Below are positions 1 to 15,327 of a stretch of 64,000 nt of DNA, one piece after another. This DNA is from Ophiodon elongatus (lineage: Eukaryota > Chordata > Actinopteri > Perciformes > Hexagrammidae). The stretch is from NCBI GenBank assembly GCA_016806645.1, contig JACSYO010000079.1, forward strand, positions 114,501 through 178,500, read 5' to 3'. Within the stretch, counting starts at the first letter, position 1; the number at the start of each line of letters is the position of its first letter. The notes beneath the pieces are model-generated. The model worked only from the letters and a program-made list of their open reading frames with translations, was not told where the DNA came from and did no database searches. The position numbers were made by a program, and so were the translations under genes.

Positions 1-90
1 CTCGCCTCCTAATCAGTGTGTAACCCATATAACCTATTGACAAGTATTCTTGATCTTTGTAATCCCTGAAGGATAAATGACACAGAGTAG

Positions 91-91
<1 letters not shown>

Positions 92-134
<43 letters not shown>
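92..134. repeat. (TG)n microsatellite
   Basis: An uninterrupted TG/GT dinucleotide run of about 43 bp is visible. This is ordinary teleost microsatellite DNA, probably polymorphic in length. The surrounding bases 1-884 hold no gene I can support. They include a stretch near 475-600 (GGGGCGAATTCACC onward) that resembles the end of a non-autonomous DNA transposon, but I cannot find its other end. Confidence 0.95.
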
Positions 135-135
<1 letters not shown>

Positions 136-884
136 TTTGGGTCAAAATGAAGATCACATTTTATGTAAACCTTGATTCATGACGCAAAAGGATTTTTGCA
201 TCTCCCCAGTAAGATAAAACCAGCTTGAATGAAACAATATATTCAGCTCACAGCTTGGTTTGATTACAGGTTGGATACACACAGTATTATGATGACAGAT
301 AGATTTGTTTTTCTTTGTGGACGTATGTCCAAACTGGAAGCGAGATTGTAAATCATTTCATCATGAATTCCCAAAGGTTTTGAAGAGCCACTTTGCACCG
401 CTGGGTTGAGAACCACAGAGTCACTTTTTTTGTCAAGTCAATAGCCCTCAGTCAACATATTTATCTTTAGACACTCAGGGGCGAATTCACCAAAACGATT
501 GTGCAGCATTTGCGACCGCTCGTGCAAATAAGACAGAAAGAAACGTACCCATAACCCTAAATGCGCTCCTCTCTATGCAAACAGTCCAATTCACAAAATA
601 GATATAGCAATAATAGCCACACTTGTGCCTTTTTTGAAATTACATGAGAAAAAAAATGAGATTTGATTAATCAATGAAGGTACACTGCTATGCTAGGTGC
701 ATATGTGTGCACAGCGTCTCTCTTAATGGGGAGATGGACTTCACATCAATTTTGTTGTGCAGATATTTGATGAACTCAAAAAAATTAGAAGAAAATATAA
801 TTTATAAGGGCCCGGGAGATGCAGCAGGGGAGACAGCTTGGACACAGCTTGTCACTAGCGAGAGTCCTGAGACGGCACCCTCCT

Positions 885-1015
885 TTCCCTCAAAGTGGCC
901 ACGCCCTCAATCATGCATAACTTTCAGTCTTAATTTAATTTGAACGGGTGAGTTATCATGAAGGGGGTTATTAGCTATAGAGAACAAAACCGTTTTTTTT
1001 TTTTTGTACAACCAG
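885..1015 (+). repeat. Teleost interspersed repeat copy (family F, my label)
   Basis: The stretch with GGCCACGCCCTCAATCATGC, followed by an AACGGGTGAGTTATCATGAA segment and a run ending AACCGTTTTT, matches my memory of a repeat seen many times in perciform genomes, usually placed near other transposon debris. It runs into a T-tract at about 993-1005. The assignment is recall only, and its class (DNA or retro) is unknown to me. Confidence 0.45.
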
Positions 1016-1169
1016 TTCTCACTGCCAACTTCTCAAATACCAAAGGCTGGTCAGTCCACCTCCGCATCGGAAACTGACGCATGGAGGCCTCCTTTAGCGG
1101 CTATATGCGAAGCACAAGGCTTTCAATTCACTTCAATGTAAAACCTACAGCGGCATTAAGGGACGGTCA

Positions 1170-1470
1170 GAGCATATGACGTCTGCTCAGGACGGGTGGA
1201 ACGGTGGATAAATCCCTCAACCCTGACCGTTCCCTGCGGCTGAAAATATCCCCTCCTGAATGATGCTGCCACCACTGAAATGGTGTTGTGCAGGTGATGA
1301 GTGGGGCCTTGCTTCCTACATTCTTGCCACTTGGAAATGAGCCAAACAGTTCAATCTTGGTTTCATCAGACCATAGAATCTTCTTTATCGCAATCTTAGA
1401 GTCCTTTGTTTTTTTTTTCACTGAGTAGAGGCTTCCATCACGGCACTCTCCCCAAATCGACTCTGAGTCA
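1170..1470 (-). pseudogene. Tc1/mariner-type transposase relic
   Basis: Read on the minus strand, bases 1341-1373 encode WSDETKIELFG. This is the block around the second catalytic Asp of Tc1-like DDE transposases. Codons on either side read KKIL before it and a degraded HHSGG segment after it, matching the Tc1 region that ends in a GGGSIMLWGCF-like block. Only about 60-100 residues of a roughly 340-residue transposase are recognisable, and no helix-turn-helix region or intact terminal repeat is seen. The sequence on the low-coordinate side (about 1020-1240) looks like another unrelated repeat joined to it. This is a dead fossil. The Tc1 family call is firm; the boundaries are rough. Confidence 0.75.
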
Positions 1471-1698
1471 GGCTGACTCGCACCCTTCACAACCGACGAA
1501 TCGGCCTCCAGCTCACTAATACTTTGGAACATGGATAATTGCACTCAGCTACAAAACTTTTTGGGTGGGTTTGCGCTGCATTATCATTAGCACAATATAT
1601 TTTGGACCTTGAGACAAAGAAGAGAAGAAGAGGACAGATGGCATAGAGGCAAAACTCAAGGGAAATGTTCATACAGAGGGGGAAGAGACAAGAGGTCA

Positions 1699-1699
<1 letters not shown>

Positions 1700-1737
<38 letters not shown>
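1700..1737. repeat. (GA)n microsatellite
   Basis: A run of about 19 GA units. It creates artificial low-complexity open frames (Glu-Arg or Leu-Ser) on both strands, which are not genes. Confidence 0.95.
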
Positions 1738-1738
<1 letters not shown>

Positions 1739-3464
1739 CATTATGATTGTTGGTTGCTATGTAACTGCCTCAGGAATAGGTGCGGTACTTGTTATCTTAA
1801 ATGGATGCACCTGTGTTTCCTTGCTGTTTAAGTGGTGTCTTTACTCCATAATTTGACACTGATGAAGGCTAAAAAAAAGGATATTCAGCTGTGAACAAAG
1901 CGACCTCTCTTCATTGATGAGACCCTTTAGCAGATGTCCTCGACGAAAGCGAGCACATTCATTTGATGATCATCATAAGGACTTGTGCTCCCCTCTATCT
2001 CTCTCCTGTCTCTCTTTCTCCTCCTTGGTAATGCATGCATACTCGTCTGTCCCAGCAGTACGGTTGGCCCCTCAGAGCCCGAACATGTGTTTGCAAAAAC
2101 AACTTCATTACGCTCCTGTTAGCATGGCAACACATAAATCACAATGATGTCTGGCTACAGTCCCCAACACAAACACCCATGCACAAAAACAAAGACACAC
2201 ACCGCCACTATACAACAACTGCGACGGTGGGGGAGAGCTTTGCTTCTAAAGCTGGCTCGGCCCTATTAGAAGGGAAGAAAAGAATCCTTAGGTCAGCTCT
2301 TTATGTCTTTGGGGACAATCAGGGGAGCAAAAAAGCAGATTGCTGCAGACGATTTGATCATCCGCTCCTGGGCATGGGCTCTCCATTACCTGACTGAAAT
2401 AGGCCTCTCCCAGGGGGCCTCAGGCCTCATTGAACAGGAGAGGTGGGGACGGTAATTATATCTTGGGCCAACCCCAAATCGCTTCCCATTAGTCTGTTTC
2501 CAACACGTAGATGCAGTATCCCCAATATGTCGCTCGCAGCCCCTACCCTGGGCCATGTTGACATGCTGTTGCTGTTAACTGGGTTCTAATTTATTAGGGC
2601 CTTAATTGTGTGTTGCCATGTTGGTTTTGGCTTGTGCTCACTCAAACATCAGCCTGTCCCGTTGTGTGCTGAAATAGAAAAATAGTGCCAAAGGGAGTCC
2701 TCTGTCTCCCCTCATTGGCTCTATCCATCTTCTCTCCAAAGACATCTCTATCCTTAATTTGCAGACCTACAAGTGTCACTCTACACCCTCAAACCATGTC
2801 CACGTGTGTCTGCTTTTTTTGAGTTGGAAACTTTAGGAAGACATACACAGAGAATAATTATCCAAATCCAGGGAAATAAATGATACAATTAATGAAGAAA
2901 CTTGTGGATACAATGAATAAAACCAGATATTGGGAGATCAAGGCATCTCTACAACTAACATGTTGAGAATGCAGGGGAGACAGGCCAATCACAGGTTGCG
3001 TCACAAATGAGGTCGGGGAAGCGTGGCTGCAGGTGTCGCACAAAATCCCGGGTTGTGTTCCTAACGCCCTCCTGGAGGTGGATACACATACAGAGGCCCA
3101 CCACAAATGTATGTATACACATGCTTTCTCTGTCACCTCGCACCCTTTCAGACATGTTGCTCCCCACTAAAAGAAAGACACTTGCTTTCCCAAGGTGGTT
3201 GACCTGCAGGGGAACAGGGTGTCGGGCTGAAACCCATCAGCTCAGCCAACCAGAAACACCATCCTCTCAGGGCAGGGGTGCACGATGGGACCTTTGGTGG
3301 ATTGGCTTTATTCATTTATTCAATTGGTTACCTTGTAGTCTCAGCATGGGGCTGGAATTTAATGCGGACAATGCAAGTGATTAGCCTGAAATCTGACAAC
3401 AATGAGCTTGCTCACAGATCTTTTTATTCTTTAGTTTTTTTTGCTTTGTTTTTTTTAGCGGAAG
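1738..3464. other. Intergenic, no gene seen
   Basis: Mixed-composition single-copy sequence. Short overlapping open frames exist on both strands around 1914-2397 and 2858-3384. None has a recognisable domain, codon bias or plausible splice-linked neighbour. I see nothing supportable beyond unique DNA. Confidence 0.6.
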
Positions 3465-3785
3465 ATATCAATCTGAATATAGGGCCACAGCTAGCGGACA
3501 GTTAGCTTAGCATGAAGACTTGAAACGGGAGACAACAGCTAGCCTTGCTCTGTCTGAAGCTTTAAAGATCAGTCAAACAGCACCACTTAGGGTAACTAAA
3601 TAATACAATTTAGCTTGTGTGTTTAATTGCTTTTTTACATTTTATTTTTTTTCTGAACTCTTTACGCTAAGCTCAGCTAACCAGCTGCTACATTTACTGG
3701 ACAGATATGAAAGGGGTATCAATTGTCTGAGTGTTAGCAAGAAAGCATATTTCGTAAATATATCCCTTTTAATTGTCATTTTATG
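3465..3785 (+). repeat. Teleost interspersed repeat copy (family B, my label)
   Basis: The block holds GCGGACAGTTAGCTTAGCAT, a GACAACAGCTAGCC segment, ACGCTAAGCTCAGCTAACCA, and then GGACAGATATGAAAGGGGTA with a following GCAAGAAAGCATATTTCGTA. These match, in order, a repeat I recall from many spiny-rayed fish, in which the same phrases follow each other (ctaagctaagctaac... gacagacatgagagtggtatc... ggcaagaaagcgaata). This copy is diverged and interrupted by T-rich insertions. Short open frames inside it are not genes. Confidence 0.5.
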
Positions 3786-5020
3786 TATTTGTTCATTTTA
3801 ATTGAATGTATTTTTATATGTTGTTGCAACCTGTTTCAACATTACAATCATCACGCAGAGAGCTTCTAATCCCATTGTTATGAGAGCTGTAGTGACAACC
3901 CCACGGAACTCAGTATCTTCTGGCCTATAATTGAATAAGGCCCGAGTTCGCTCTTGCTCACCAATAACACGACATGTCACATTCAATTTGACTGAGGGAT
4001 ATTGAATAAATGGCAGAACAGCGAAACACAGGTGATGCAGTAAGGTGTGTGTCCCTTGTCTGTTGGCAGTAAAAGCATGCTTGAGCTGAGACTGACAGCT
4101 CCCGCACTGTAGAGAGATAAAACTCATCCAGTATTGATGAGTCGCGCTCTGCGCTGCTCCAACGCAGGGTGCCAGAATCCTGAAGTGAAGAAATATGCTA
4201 AAGTGGGGCACAGCATGGTTCTATCCTGTGTCCGCTCTTTTCTCTTCCTCCCCATTGCAATCAATTTCTCCCTCGCTCTCATTTCTCTCTCTGGTGTCTA
4301 ACCTTGAAATATACTAAGTATACTCCCAAGAATCAGACAGTAGGAAGCAGCACATTTTCCTTCAGTTCTTCACCAAAGCTGCCCCTCATTCAGTTGCTTT
4401 CAAATTGTCTGCACAGAACACACGAAAGACCCTCCCTCTTTCCACTCTCCCAACCTTTTGCTTCAAGCCTGACAACCATCTGATGACTGCTCAACAGCGG
4501 AAGCTATCAATAATTGAAGCTTTGATCGCTTTGGGGATGTTGTTTTTTGCAGTTGAGATGACATGATTTTCTTTTCTTTCTTCTTCACCAGCTCAACATA
4601 AAATTAATAAAATAGGCTTGTTTATTGTCCCACTTTCATGCGACACCATTACAGTAAAGACAACGTGTAATACTAGATACATCATTGTAGAGACCTGCAA
4701 AGTGTCTAGGGTCTGATCAAATAAACCCTGCCCCTTCCCTGAGCCAGCTCCCTCTCAAGAGAGTGGCATGCAATTTTTGAGTAGTGTGGCTTCAATATGA
4801 ATTCTGAATGAAGGATCTTACTCGTCTGTGTCAATAGAAATTGAGCTGGAAAAAAGCGATGAAGAGACTTCTGTTTCTCTCCCTGGCAGATGGATTGAAG
4901 TTTTGCCCCCAAACTCCAATTAAGAGCATTTATTTTGGCTCGGCTGGTCTGGGTACCTGTATAATTGCATGCGCAGTTTAATGCACATCTGTGTAGTTTT
5001 TAAAGGTGCATCTGCATGTG

Positions 5021-5024
<4 letters not shown>
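3786..5024. other. Intergenic, no gene seen
   Basis: Single-copy sequence. A 137-codon minus-strand open frame at 3798-4211 has no domain, no neighbouring exon and mixed composition, so I do not call it. A pyrimidine-rich patch lies at about 4235-4290. Confidence 0.55.

Positions 5025-5061
<37 letters not shown>
5025..5061. repeat. (TG)n microsatellite
   Basis: TG dinucleotide run of about 37 bp, followed about 190 bp later by a T-tract (about 5250-5274). Confidence 0.95.
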
Positions 5062-5064
<3 letters not shown>

Positions 5065-5581
5065 GCAGATGTACGGGCTACAGCAGGTGTCCTTGTGGTC
5101 TGAGTGCATTATTCTCATAGGCAGGTGCAGCTTCTGACACCATCTCTCAGGACTCTCATTTTTCAGCCCCAGCTGCACTTTAACAACACTGATGCTCTTA
5201 ACTTGAAGAAATCCAAACCTGGCTATTCAGTGTAGTACTCAGCAATGCTGGGTTTCTTTTTTTTTTTTTTTTTTACGCATTCACAATCTCACAAAGCCAA
5301 AATTGAGAAACCAAGTAGGTGAGTTGGGTAAGTGATTCATTTTGATTATTAAGGCTCGGTAAAAAATAAATAAAAATCCAACAGATACAGCCTTACATTT
5401 AATGAAAACACCCATACGTTCTTTGAAGTCTGTGTTAAGTGTTGCTAAGGTACAAAACATTCTGTAGGCTGTGGCTCCTTCAGTATCAAGGGAAGAAACA
5501 CACAATAATGTCTGGTGTGTCTTTCGTTGGGGTTACTATGGTAACTATGGCAAACCCAGGAGTAGGCAGGTGAACGACAGG

Positions 5582-7344
<1,763 letters not shown>

Positions 7345-7640
7345 TCAACATTTGTAGGCGCCGACCTCTAGTTACCGTAGTCATTATGATCGGCGCAAAA
7401 AAGGAAGTCAGGTGACATAGTAAGAGCAACAAAAGCCACATAGGTAGGAGGCCAGGATGTATGGGTCAAACAAGCACAAGACTTTCATCCAGGAGGCCGC
7501 TGTTTGTGTGTCCCATATGAAACCAAAACACGCTCACGACTCATTTTAATTTACGTATGTAAATTCACTTGCGTAACATAGCCTACGTAACCTAAGTTGT
7601 GCAGCAAAGGTATTTATTTTAACTCAAACCATGATATCTA
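7345..7640 (+). repeat. Teleost interspersed repeat copy (family D, my label)
   Basis: The run from GGCGCCGACCTCTAGTTACC through ACAAGCACAAGACTTTCATC, CCAGGAGGCCGCTG and ACGTAACCTAAGTTGTGCAG to AACTCAAACCATGATAT matches a repeat I recall in perciform genomes. A second, differently diverged relative is at about 20,100-20,400 and shares the CAGGAG(G/A)CCGC...GTGTGAAACCAAA core. Class unknown. Confidence 0.5.
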
Positions 7641-10600
7641 AATCTAGCCAATAAGTTATTGCTTAACATTTTATGGTTTAGTTTGAATGCGAAATGTTAG
7701 GTGCCTTTACATTAATGTTTCCAATCCCAGTAAAGTTAGTTGAAATTTTGGGTATCTGTTTTGCTTTCTCACTAGGAGTTGAAGGTTTTTATATCAGTTT
7801 TGGGGGGGGGGAGCCACAGTTTCTCCTAGAAGAGCAATAATGTGCATTCCAATAACTCCAAAGTTGTGTTATTTGCATATTGTGTGATCCGGGCTGGCTT
7901 GCCAATGTTAGCCACTGGTGTAAATTCAAGAATCCCCAGGAAGGAGTGTGTGAGCCATATGGCTTCATCGTGAGAACAGGGGCTGCAGTCACCGCAGTTA
8001 AGCTACATGGTGACGGTCAGTAGATACTATTTATTTGAAGATGGGGTGATCATAAGACTTTAGTTTGAACATTACTTATCAGCACTGTAACAGCACAGAA
8101 AGAGCAAGTCCATAGGGCATAAACATGCTCAACCATTCTTTTTTTTGGTTAAGTATACTCATACAAAAAAGTTACAAATTGTTAATGAGGTTTCTTTTGA
8201 ACAAACCTCTTATTTGTGAAGCCCTTGCCAAACTAGTAGCAATATTTACAAGTGTTAATCCATTTACAACTCAGCAGCAAGTTTCACATGGTTGTCACTC
8301 CAATTGGGTGCACTGCCGCATGATTTAAGAGCTTCAAATGATTTTGAGTGATAGAAGAGATGATGCAATGTTCTTGTTTTTCTGCTCAGTGTCAGCCGGT
8401 GGCATCCTCACATTCAAAAAGCACATTTTGGAATCCATCGCTCCATCAGTGCTATCTACACTGATGGAAAGCGAGTGCCAAAAAGGATAAGGTCATACTT
8501 CTAGACAAATTGTCTCACTCTATCAACATAAGAAAACAACTTCCAAGCGTACAGCTGTGCACATGGGGGGCCCCTAATCCTCCTCTCTTTCACCCACAGG
8601 GAGCGCGTTCTGGGCTGCTGCGCTCCCACTCCAAGGGATAAAGAGATGAAATTCATCGGGGGAGGGTGTATATTCCAGACAGTGCAGAGTCAGGATATCA
8701 TCCTGTTACAGCAGCAAGCACAATAACTTTATGCTGACAAAAACTATCACCTCTTCCACTCATAAACCCCCACCCACAAGGTCAGAAAAAGCTCTCTCTC
8801 ACTTGCTATCTCCATGACTGCTTTGACCAATGCCAAAGCTCCGGTCCGTATCCTTATGAAACATTTTTTTTCTCTATGAGGCTCAAGCCATCACGGCATT
8901 GTCAGCTTAATAAGTATTAGAGCCTGTCAAAGTGACAGGGCAATGGTTTGCAGTGATGGGGAATTTGCCGTTACATTTTGGAGTTGAGAGGCTTTTAGGT
9001 TTTGTTAGCCTGTGCTCTTTTCTAATCTACACAAGACACTTGTGGTATACTGAGAAAGGCAATTGCATTAAATTCCCAGAGAAAATAACAAATGTCAGGC
9101 TGCGCTTGGAAAACATTTCAAAAGAATTCAGCAGGACGGGCTTGTTGAAAGCAGCCTAGGGCTTGTGTGAGACACAATGTGGTCAGTGGCTAAATGCAAT
9201 GAAATAACCTTTGCTGTTGCTCTAGTGCTCTGTCGACCTTGAGAAATGTGTGCGCCCGATCTGTGTTGAAGTCACCAGCGTCATTGTCTTTCCCCGGGTG
9301 TACGCCACAACTACCTTCTTAGCTGTCAGAGAAGATCGAGGTTCCAAGTCACTTTAGGTCATTATGAATCATTCATTGAGATACAATGAGCCAGCAAACC
9401 ATGTTACTTATCTCATTACGATTCACTTATCTTCCTCTGCAAAATATTGCAATGCTTAGTGTTTGCATATGCATGGTTACATTTACATTTAACTACTTGA
9501 AAATGTGTTGAAAGTTCTGATGGGTTGAATTTCTGATTCAATATAAATGTATTGTACGGATGCAGAAATATCTGTGTTACAACTTTCATATAAATCTGAT
9601 CTGGATGATTGAATTGCAATTCATCTTAAGAATCCTGCAGTGAAACATTAATGGAGAGAACATTATAACTTTTTTTAAATAGGTCCGTGGTTTTGAAATT
9701 CTAAAGAGGTATGGAAGTTCTTGTATTTTATTCCATTCATTTGGCGAAAAGCACTTTTCAAATTAATAATTCACTCACTCCTTATACATTTATACTTCTG
9801 AAGATTATTATTTACCAAAATGGGTTGTAGGGATTGCCAGTCTTGAGATCTGGTCTAGCGAACAGTAGGCCTTACTGAGGAGATATATAATTTATTGACA
9901 CAGTTTCGACTAAAATAATTTATCTTCAAATTTCCCAAGATTCTTTTGAATCTGTTGCTTTAAATGTGTTGTCATTAGCTACCTGACTCAAAGCGAACGG
10001 AATAGGGTCATAAGCTGGGGGAAAAAAATCACCTAGTGATGTACGATGTGCCTTGTTTAGTTGCGACAAAACTATGGAGATATTTAACTATGACATGCAA
10101 AACCATAATGTTTTACAGCAGAACAAATAGAGAAGAATCCTCACAGTAAGTCAGCACAGTTGAATATCAGTTACAAAGCAGTTAAGTAAAGGTTGCTAAC
10201 ACTAGCTAGCTAACATAGCCAGTCTAAGCTACTTGGCATATCAAATGACTGTGGGCTGTATTGAGCAAGACAGTTTTATTTCTTATATATCTACGAAAAG
10301 TGGGTTGGTGGGTTACTTGTTCTGGCGTTAGGTTGCTACCGAGAATCATCCTATTGCCTTTAGTTCTCCATCATGCTTAAAAGTCAAGCAATTGTTTTGC
10401 CAAATTCTAAAGTATATCTAAAATGAAGTTACAATTCAATGGAATACTGGAATGTTTTTTGGGGGGAATAAACTAATTGTCTTCTAAGTATTTAAGTCCC
10501 GTTTAAGAGCGTACATAAATCACTGCGAAGTGAAAATGAGTCAAACGTATGTCCCATCGTCTTTACTGTAGAAACAGAACAGAAACTGAATCATCTGTCA

Positions 10601-12340
10601 AGCAGCAGAATTACAAGTGTCAGGAAATACCATGATGAGGCGCTAAAATAGCCTAACAGAGAAAATCATTATTGACAAGGGATTGAGTTCTGCCGGAAAT
10701 ATCTGCATGAAACCAAGTCTGAGCCTGACAATCCAAACCAAAACGATGAAATGTAACGTAAAATTTTAAGTAGGCCCTTGTGTAACATATGCGATATTTT
10801 TTAAAGTTCATTTTCAAAGTTCAGAACATAATTTTCTTTCATTCAATTCCCCCCTGCAATCACGTATGTGTCAGCCTCTTTCCTTTTCCCTTCCTTCTAT
10901 CCGTGCCTGGGTTCTTTCCTTTCTCCCAGCTACTCAGACCACTGCACTAATGGCTTTTTGGAAGAGTGAAAAGGGACAATGTCCCTGCTACTACTCTGCG
11001 GTTTTGCTCAGGACTAATAAATACCCTGGCAGGGGTTGTTTATAATAACCCTCTGATAGAACTTTCACAATGAGGCAATTTTACAGTGCATATGTTCTCA
11101 ATCTTGCCGCTCGCCTGCTTTTCAATCCTGATTCCTCCTCCGTGCTAATTTTCCAGACTAAAATCTAATGGAGTATACCAGTGAGGTAAATCAAGCAACA
11201 TTATTTTTATCTCGCTGCCACTACACTGACAGATGTATAATGATCCATTATGAAGGTAAACTATGTATTTTTCATTACAGGGAGACACCCTCAGCACAGC
11301 AGTGTCTGCAGGACAAAATGTTTCAGAGACACAAAAACAATAAGCTTGTGTGGCAGAAAAAAAAAAAGATGAAGGTGGCCTCACTGCACAGAAACACGGT
11401 CTCTGTGTCTTTGTCACTGACCATTTATGTTCATGTCATTGGCGAGGAAATCAATGATAACAATGTGACCCTGCAAAGTCCTCTCCTTACGCTGTGATTG
11501 AGCCGTTGGGATGACAGCCTCTGAAAATAATGATCGAAAAAAACTTTGAAGTCCTTCTTGAAATAGCTCCGGGTTAAACAGAAGAAAGCATTCTTGCATG
11601 CGATGCACAGCAGAAAGAAGCAGGACGCGTTTGGGTATCTTGATCCATATGCATAGATATCCAGTTGATAGCTCTGTTTTCCTCGAGTTATTTCAGTGAT
11701 TCATCTCCGCCTCTGGTTTGATCTATTCTTTAATCCTCATGTAAATCACTGTCAGCCATCCTGAGTGTCAAAAGAAATGCTTTGAAGTACCTCGCCGGAG
11801 ACAACTGAAACACACACAATCAGGTAGACTTCAAGCACATCAAGGGCATTAATCACAGAGGACAAAAGGACACCTGGTCATTTACGGGCAACACTGAGAA
11901 GCCTGCCGGTTCATCGTCAAGGTCCCTGCACTCCTTGAGCTGACATTGGTCGTTTTGTCCTTTCTGTGAGGCTGTGAAAGGTGATAAACCTGGGCTCTCC
12001 ACAAATCTAGCTATAGAGTGCTGCAACCAAGACCTCTCTGTGTTGTGTATTACTCTATATTTTAAGTGGGTGCTGTCCAGAAAAAAAGGTTCTGTTATTG
12101 TTCTCTGAGATGATTCTACAATCTCTACCCTTTTTGCAATGTGACAGATTTATTAAAATAGCACTGTCTGCTTTTATGACATCCATTATCAAAGCTAATC
12201 CAATCATGTGCCTGTCTGAAATTTTGAATATTTTACAGCCAGCCATTGAAAAACGGAAAGTCGTGTTATCGATGGCAAGCACAACTGCACAGGATCTTCA
12301 GCCGGTAAAACAATATCAGTGTGATTTATATTTATTTTTC
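7641..12340. other. Intergenic, no gene seen
   Basis: About 4.7 kb of AT-rich, mostly single-copy DNA. Short frames at 8125-8328, 8932-9159, 9416-9619, 11145-11497 and 12055-12349 occur on one or both strands without domain content. There is no repeat I can name, apart from homopolymer runs such as the A-tract at about 11,359-11,369. Confidence 0.5.
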
Positions 12341-12740
12341 TGCCTTTAACTGCTGCAGACACAGTGTTAGTGAGATATTCAAGGGCATCTGATTGTCATT
12401 AGAGCACCATCAAACTCTGAATCATAGCACAACACCTAATGGCTTATTAAAGGAGCGTATGCTAAATTAAACATTATTGCATCAATAAATGTTGCATGAC
12501 ATTAACCTGACAGTGCTTCATAAATATTGTGCATTTTCCACTAACTCTCCTTTCACCCCGACTTCCTCTGTTACCTTCACTCCTACATGCACAAAAGCAT
12601 CTATTAATAACGCCGAGCATGTTCGCATCCTGTTTTTCCTAATGCACTGGAATGACATAATTGAGCATTAAATAATTTTCAATTCCCCAAATTATCTTTC
12701 AAGTATTTTAATTAGCAAGCACTTTGCAACATTGCTCACC
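12341..12740. other. Candidate conserved non-coding element
   Basis: AT-rich non-repetitive segment dense in short homeodomain-like cores (for example TAATTAG at 12709-12715) and in TTGCAT/ATTAAA words. It has no coding signature or transposon features. This is an impression of texture only; conservation cannot be seen from one sequence. Confidence 0.2.
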
Positions 12741-15327
12741 TTCAGCAGATGGATGCTCTTGTCAGCCAATTTAAGCAAATAGGAATTAGACATTAGCATT
12801 TCTATTTTCATCACACACAAACCCTTAATTCATCCACTCAACCCCAGGTTTTACACATATTCCATGGAGGGTTTGACTTACAGGTGGGGAAGGGCTTACC
12901 ACCGATGTGGTCTCAGTATCAGAGCTAAAGTGGCTCTCCTTCAAAAGGTAAACAAATTCAAAAGGGATATTCCTCAAACAAGTGCTTTTGCAGACCGCAG
13001 TTTGAAATTACACTATTTCAATGACTACACAATATTACATCATGACAGCTCAACCATACAGCAAACAGTATTAAATTAGAGCACATAATAAAAAACATTT
13101 ACTACATGGAATTTACTACTATGTAAATTACCTTGGGGATTACAGTCAACACTAATTGGATTTCATTACTGTGATGAAATATGGCAATTGTCCTTTCTCA
13201 AGAATTGGTGAGAAACTCCTGTGTACCATCTTTTGTTTACATGGAAGCAATGTCGCACATTGTGTCTCATTTTGTATTTCCTTTTACAATATGTTCTTTA
13301 TGTTTGATACTTATGTATTAATACTACTTGTAATCACTTCTACTACTGCTACAATTACTACAGCAGTACTGCCACCACCACTCCTGCTTTACGTAAGTGC
13401 TACAAATGATGCAGTAAAAACCTTCATATTGGACTATTCTGCAACTCACAATGAACATATATATATATGGAAAGAATTGGCAATAAAATGCATTTAAATG
13501 CTATTTTCTGTATAATGTTACCTCCAGTTTACAAGCCATGGTTTGTGTTCTACGGCTGTCCTAATTTGCAGTGGAATTGCTGAGTGGGAACCGTGGAAGT
13601 GAGTGAATTATGGAAGAAGTTGAGAGGGAATGAAGTTAGGTTATCTTTATGACATTTTAAGTGATTCTAAATAGCCACATGAATATAATTGTTGTTATGT
13701 ATGGGAACAACAATAATGCAAACTCAACCTACTAACTAGAGCACTTATGAATGAACCGCCTAATCGGTACTAAGTAACGTCATTAAGTTTTAAGTATTGC
13801 AGCAGACTGTACTCACGTAACCTACTTAAGGAGAATTTGATGTGTCGGCTGGCACATGATAATGTTAGCTACAGCTGACGTTAGCTTCAACACAAGTGAA
13901 TTATTGATTCAAATGCTGTCAACAAGTTGGTGTTTGGCCATGTATGAATCAAATCCAATGGAAATGTTCAAACACGTTTTTGTTCTGTTCAGATCCGGGG
14001 GCTGGGAGTCAAGATTTGGAAATCCCTAACTGGTCAAATGGGGATCGCCAATGTTTTGAAATACTTGGGTATACACTTTTTTTGTTTCCTGTATCACTCC
14101 ACCAGTAAATTAATTTACTAGTCATTGTTCACTTTAAGCCTGAAAATAACTTGGTAATATCAGATATTTCTTTGTCTGGTGAGTCTGCTTTTGGCTCCTC
14201 ATCTTAATTAGTACATGAAAAAGCTAAATTATGTAATCCAGTTTTCATAATGAAAACATTTAATTTATGAAGGCTATATATATTTTACTTATACTTCAGC
14301 CTACTTTGACATTTTTTATTTAAAGGAGACTCACCGTCCAGCTTTATTTGCCTCTGCAGAAAAAAAACTGTCAAATACGTGGGGTCTTGACAGCTGCTCA
14401 GACATTCATCCAGTACCCTGAAGCCCTGCTACCACTCTAACTGACTTTTGAGCACAGGCCAGAAACCCTCGCCAGTATGGAGGCAAGCAACCCACCAGTG
14501 CTCATTATGTGGAGACAACCATGTGCTTGGGTGGCCATGACAGTCCTCCAGCCCCCATGGTCTGTGCGAGATCAGGTCATGACTGTGAATTGGATGGCAA
14601 TGCTCTTCTGTGAGCTATAACTCCACTGCAGTCATCAGTGTCAACATCCTGTCGGCTCAAATCTGTCAGACACTTATTGACCAGTTGGCTTGGAAGCGAC
14701 AGGCATTTCTTCACTTAATTGGGCCATCATGCAAAGCATGTAAAGGCAAACTGACACAGGCAGTGTCACTTCGCACAAACTGTGAAACTGTAATAATGAA
14801 AGGCTTGAAAACCAAGTCTGAAGGGTGGGGAGAATTGTCCGGTCCTGAATTATTGTATCGCTAAGTTTTAGCTCCTGCGCTGACATCCCAAGATGAAATC
14901 CAGCTATTAGCAATTGAAATAATATTGCAATAGCACCCAAGAGGCGGTTCAGTACAAGATGATGGGCATGGCGGCAATGGTTAGGTAGAGCAGAGCAGTG
15001 TCAAGCAGCACTGAAGTGCTCATAATCACAGCAAAGATCATCCTCAAGTGTATTGCTGCTTTCATATAAGAGCTATAAATTAATGTTGGCTGACTGGAAA
15101 GTTTTAGTATACATTCATAAGAAGGACTGACTAATGAGATAATGATAAAGTCTGCTATTTAGGACCCCATTTAGAATTACAACTCATAAAGCATGACTTG
15201 TTATTTTTAAGTGGAGTGTCAACACTGTTGCAACTAGAGCCTGACTGATGTATCAGCAGGCCAATATCATTATAGTATTAATACAATATGAGAGGTAATT
15301 TTAAACACTATTATTTTGCATCATGCC
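12741..15327. other. Intergenic, no gene seen
   Basis: Single-copy sequence with a short (AT)n at about 13,458-13,469. Overlapping open frames at 14,610-14,940 occur on both strands and have no recognisable domain. Confidence 0.5.

Noticed and set aside
3798..4211. 137-codon minus-strand open frame
   Set aside because: No domain or codon bias; isolated in intergenic DNA beside a repeat.
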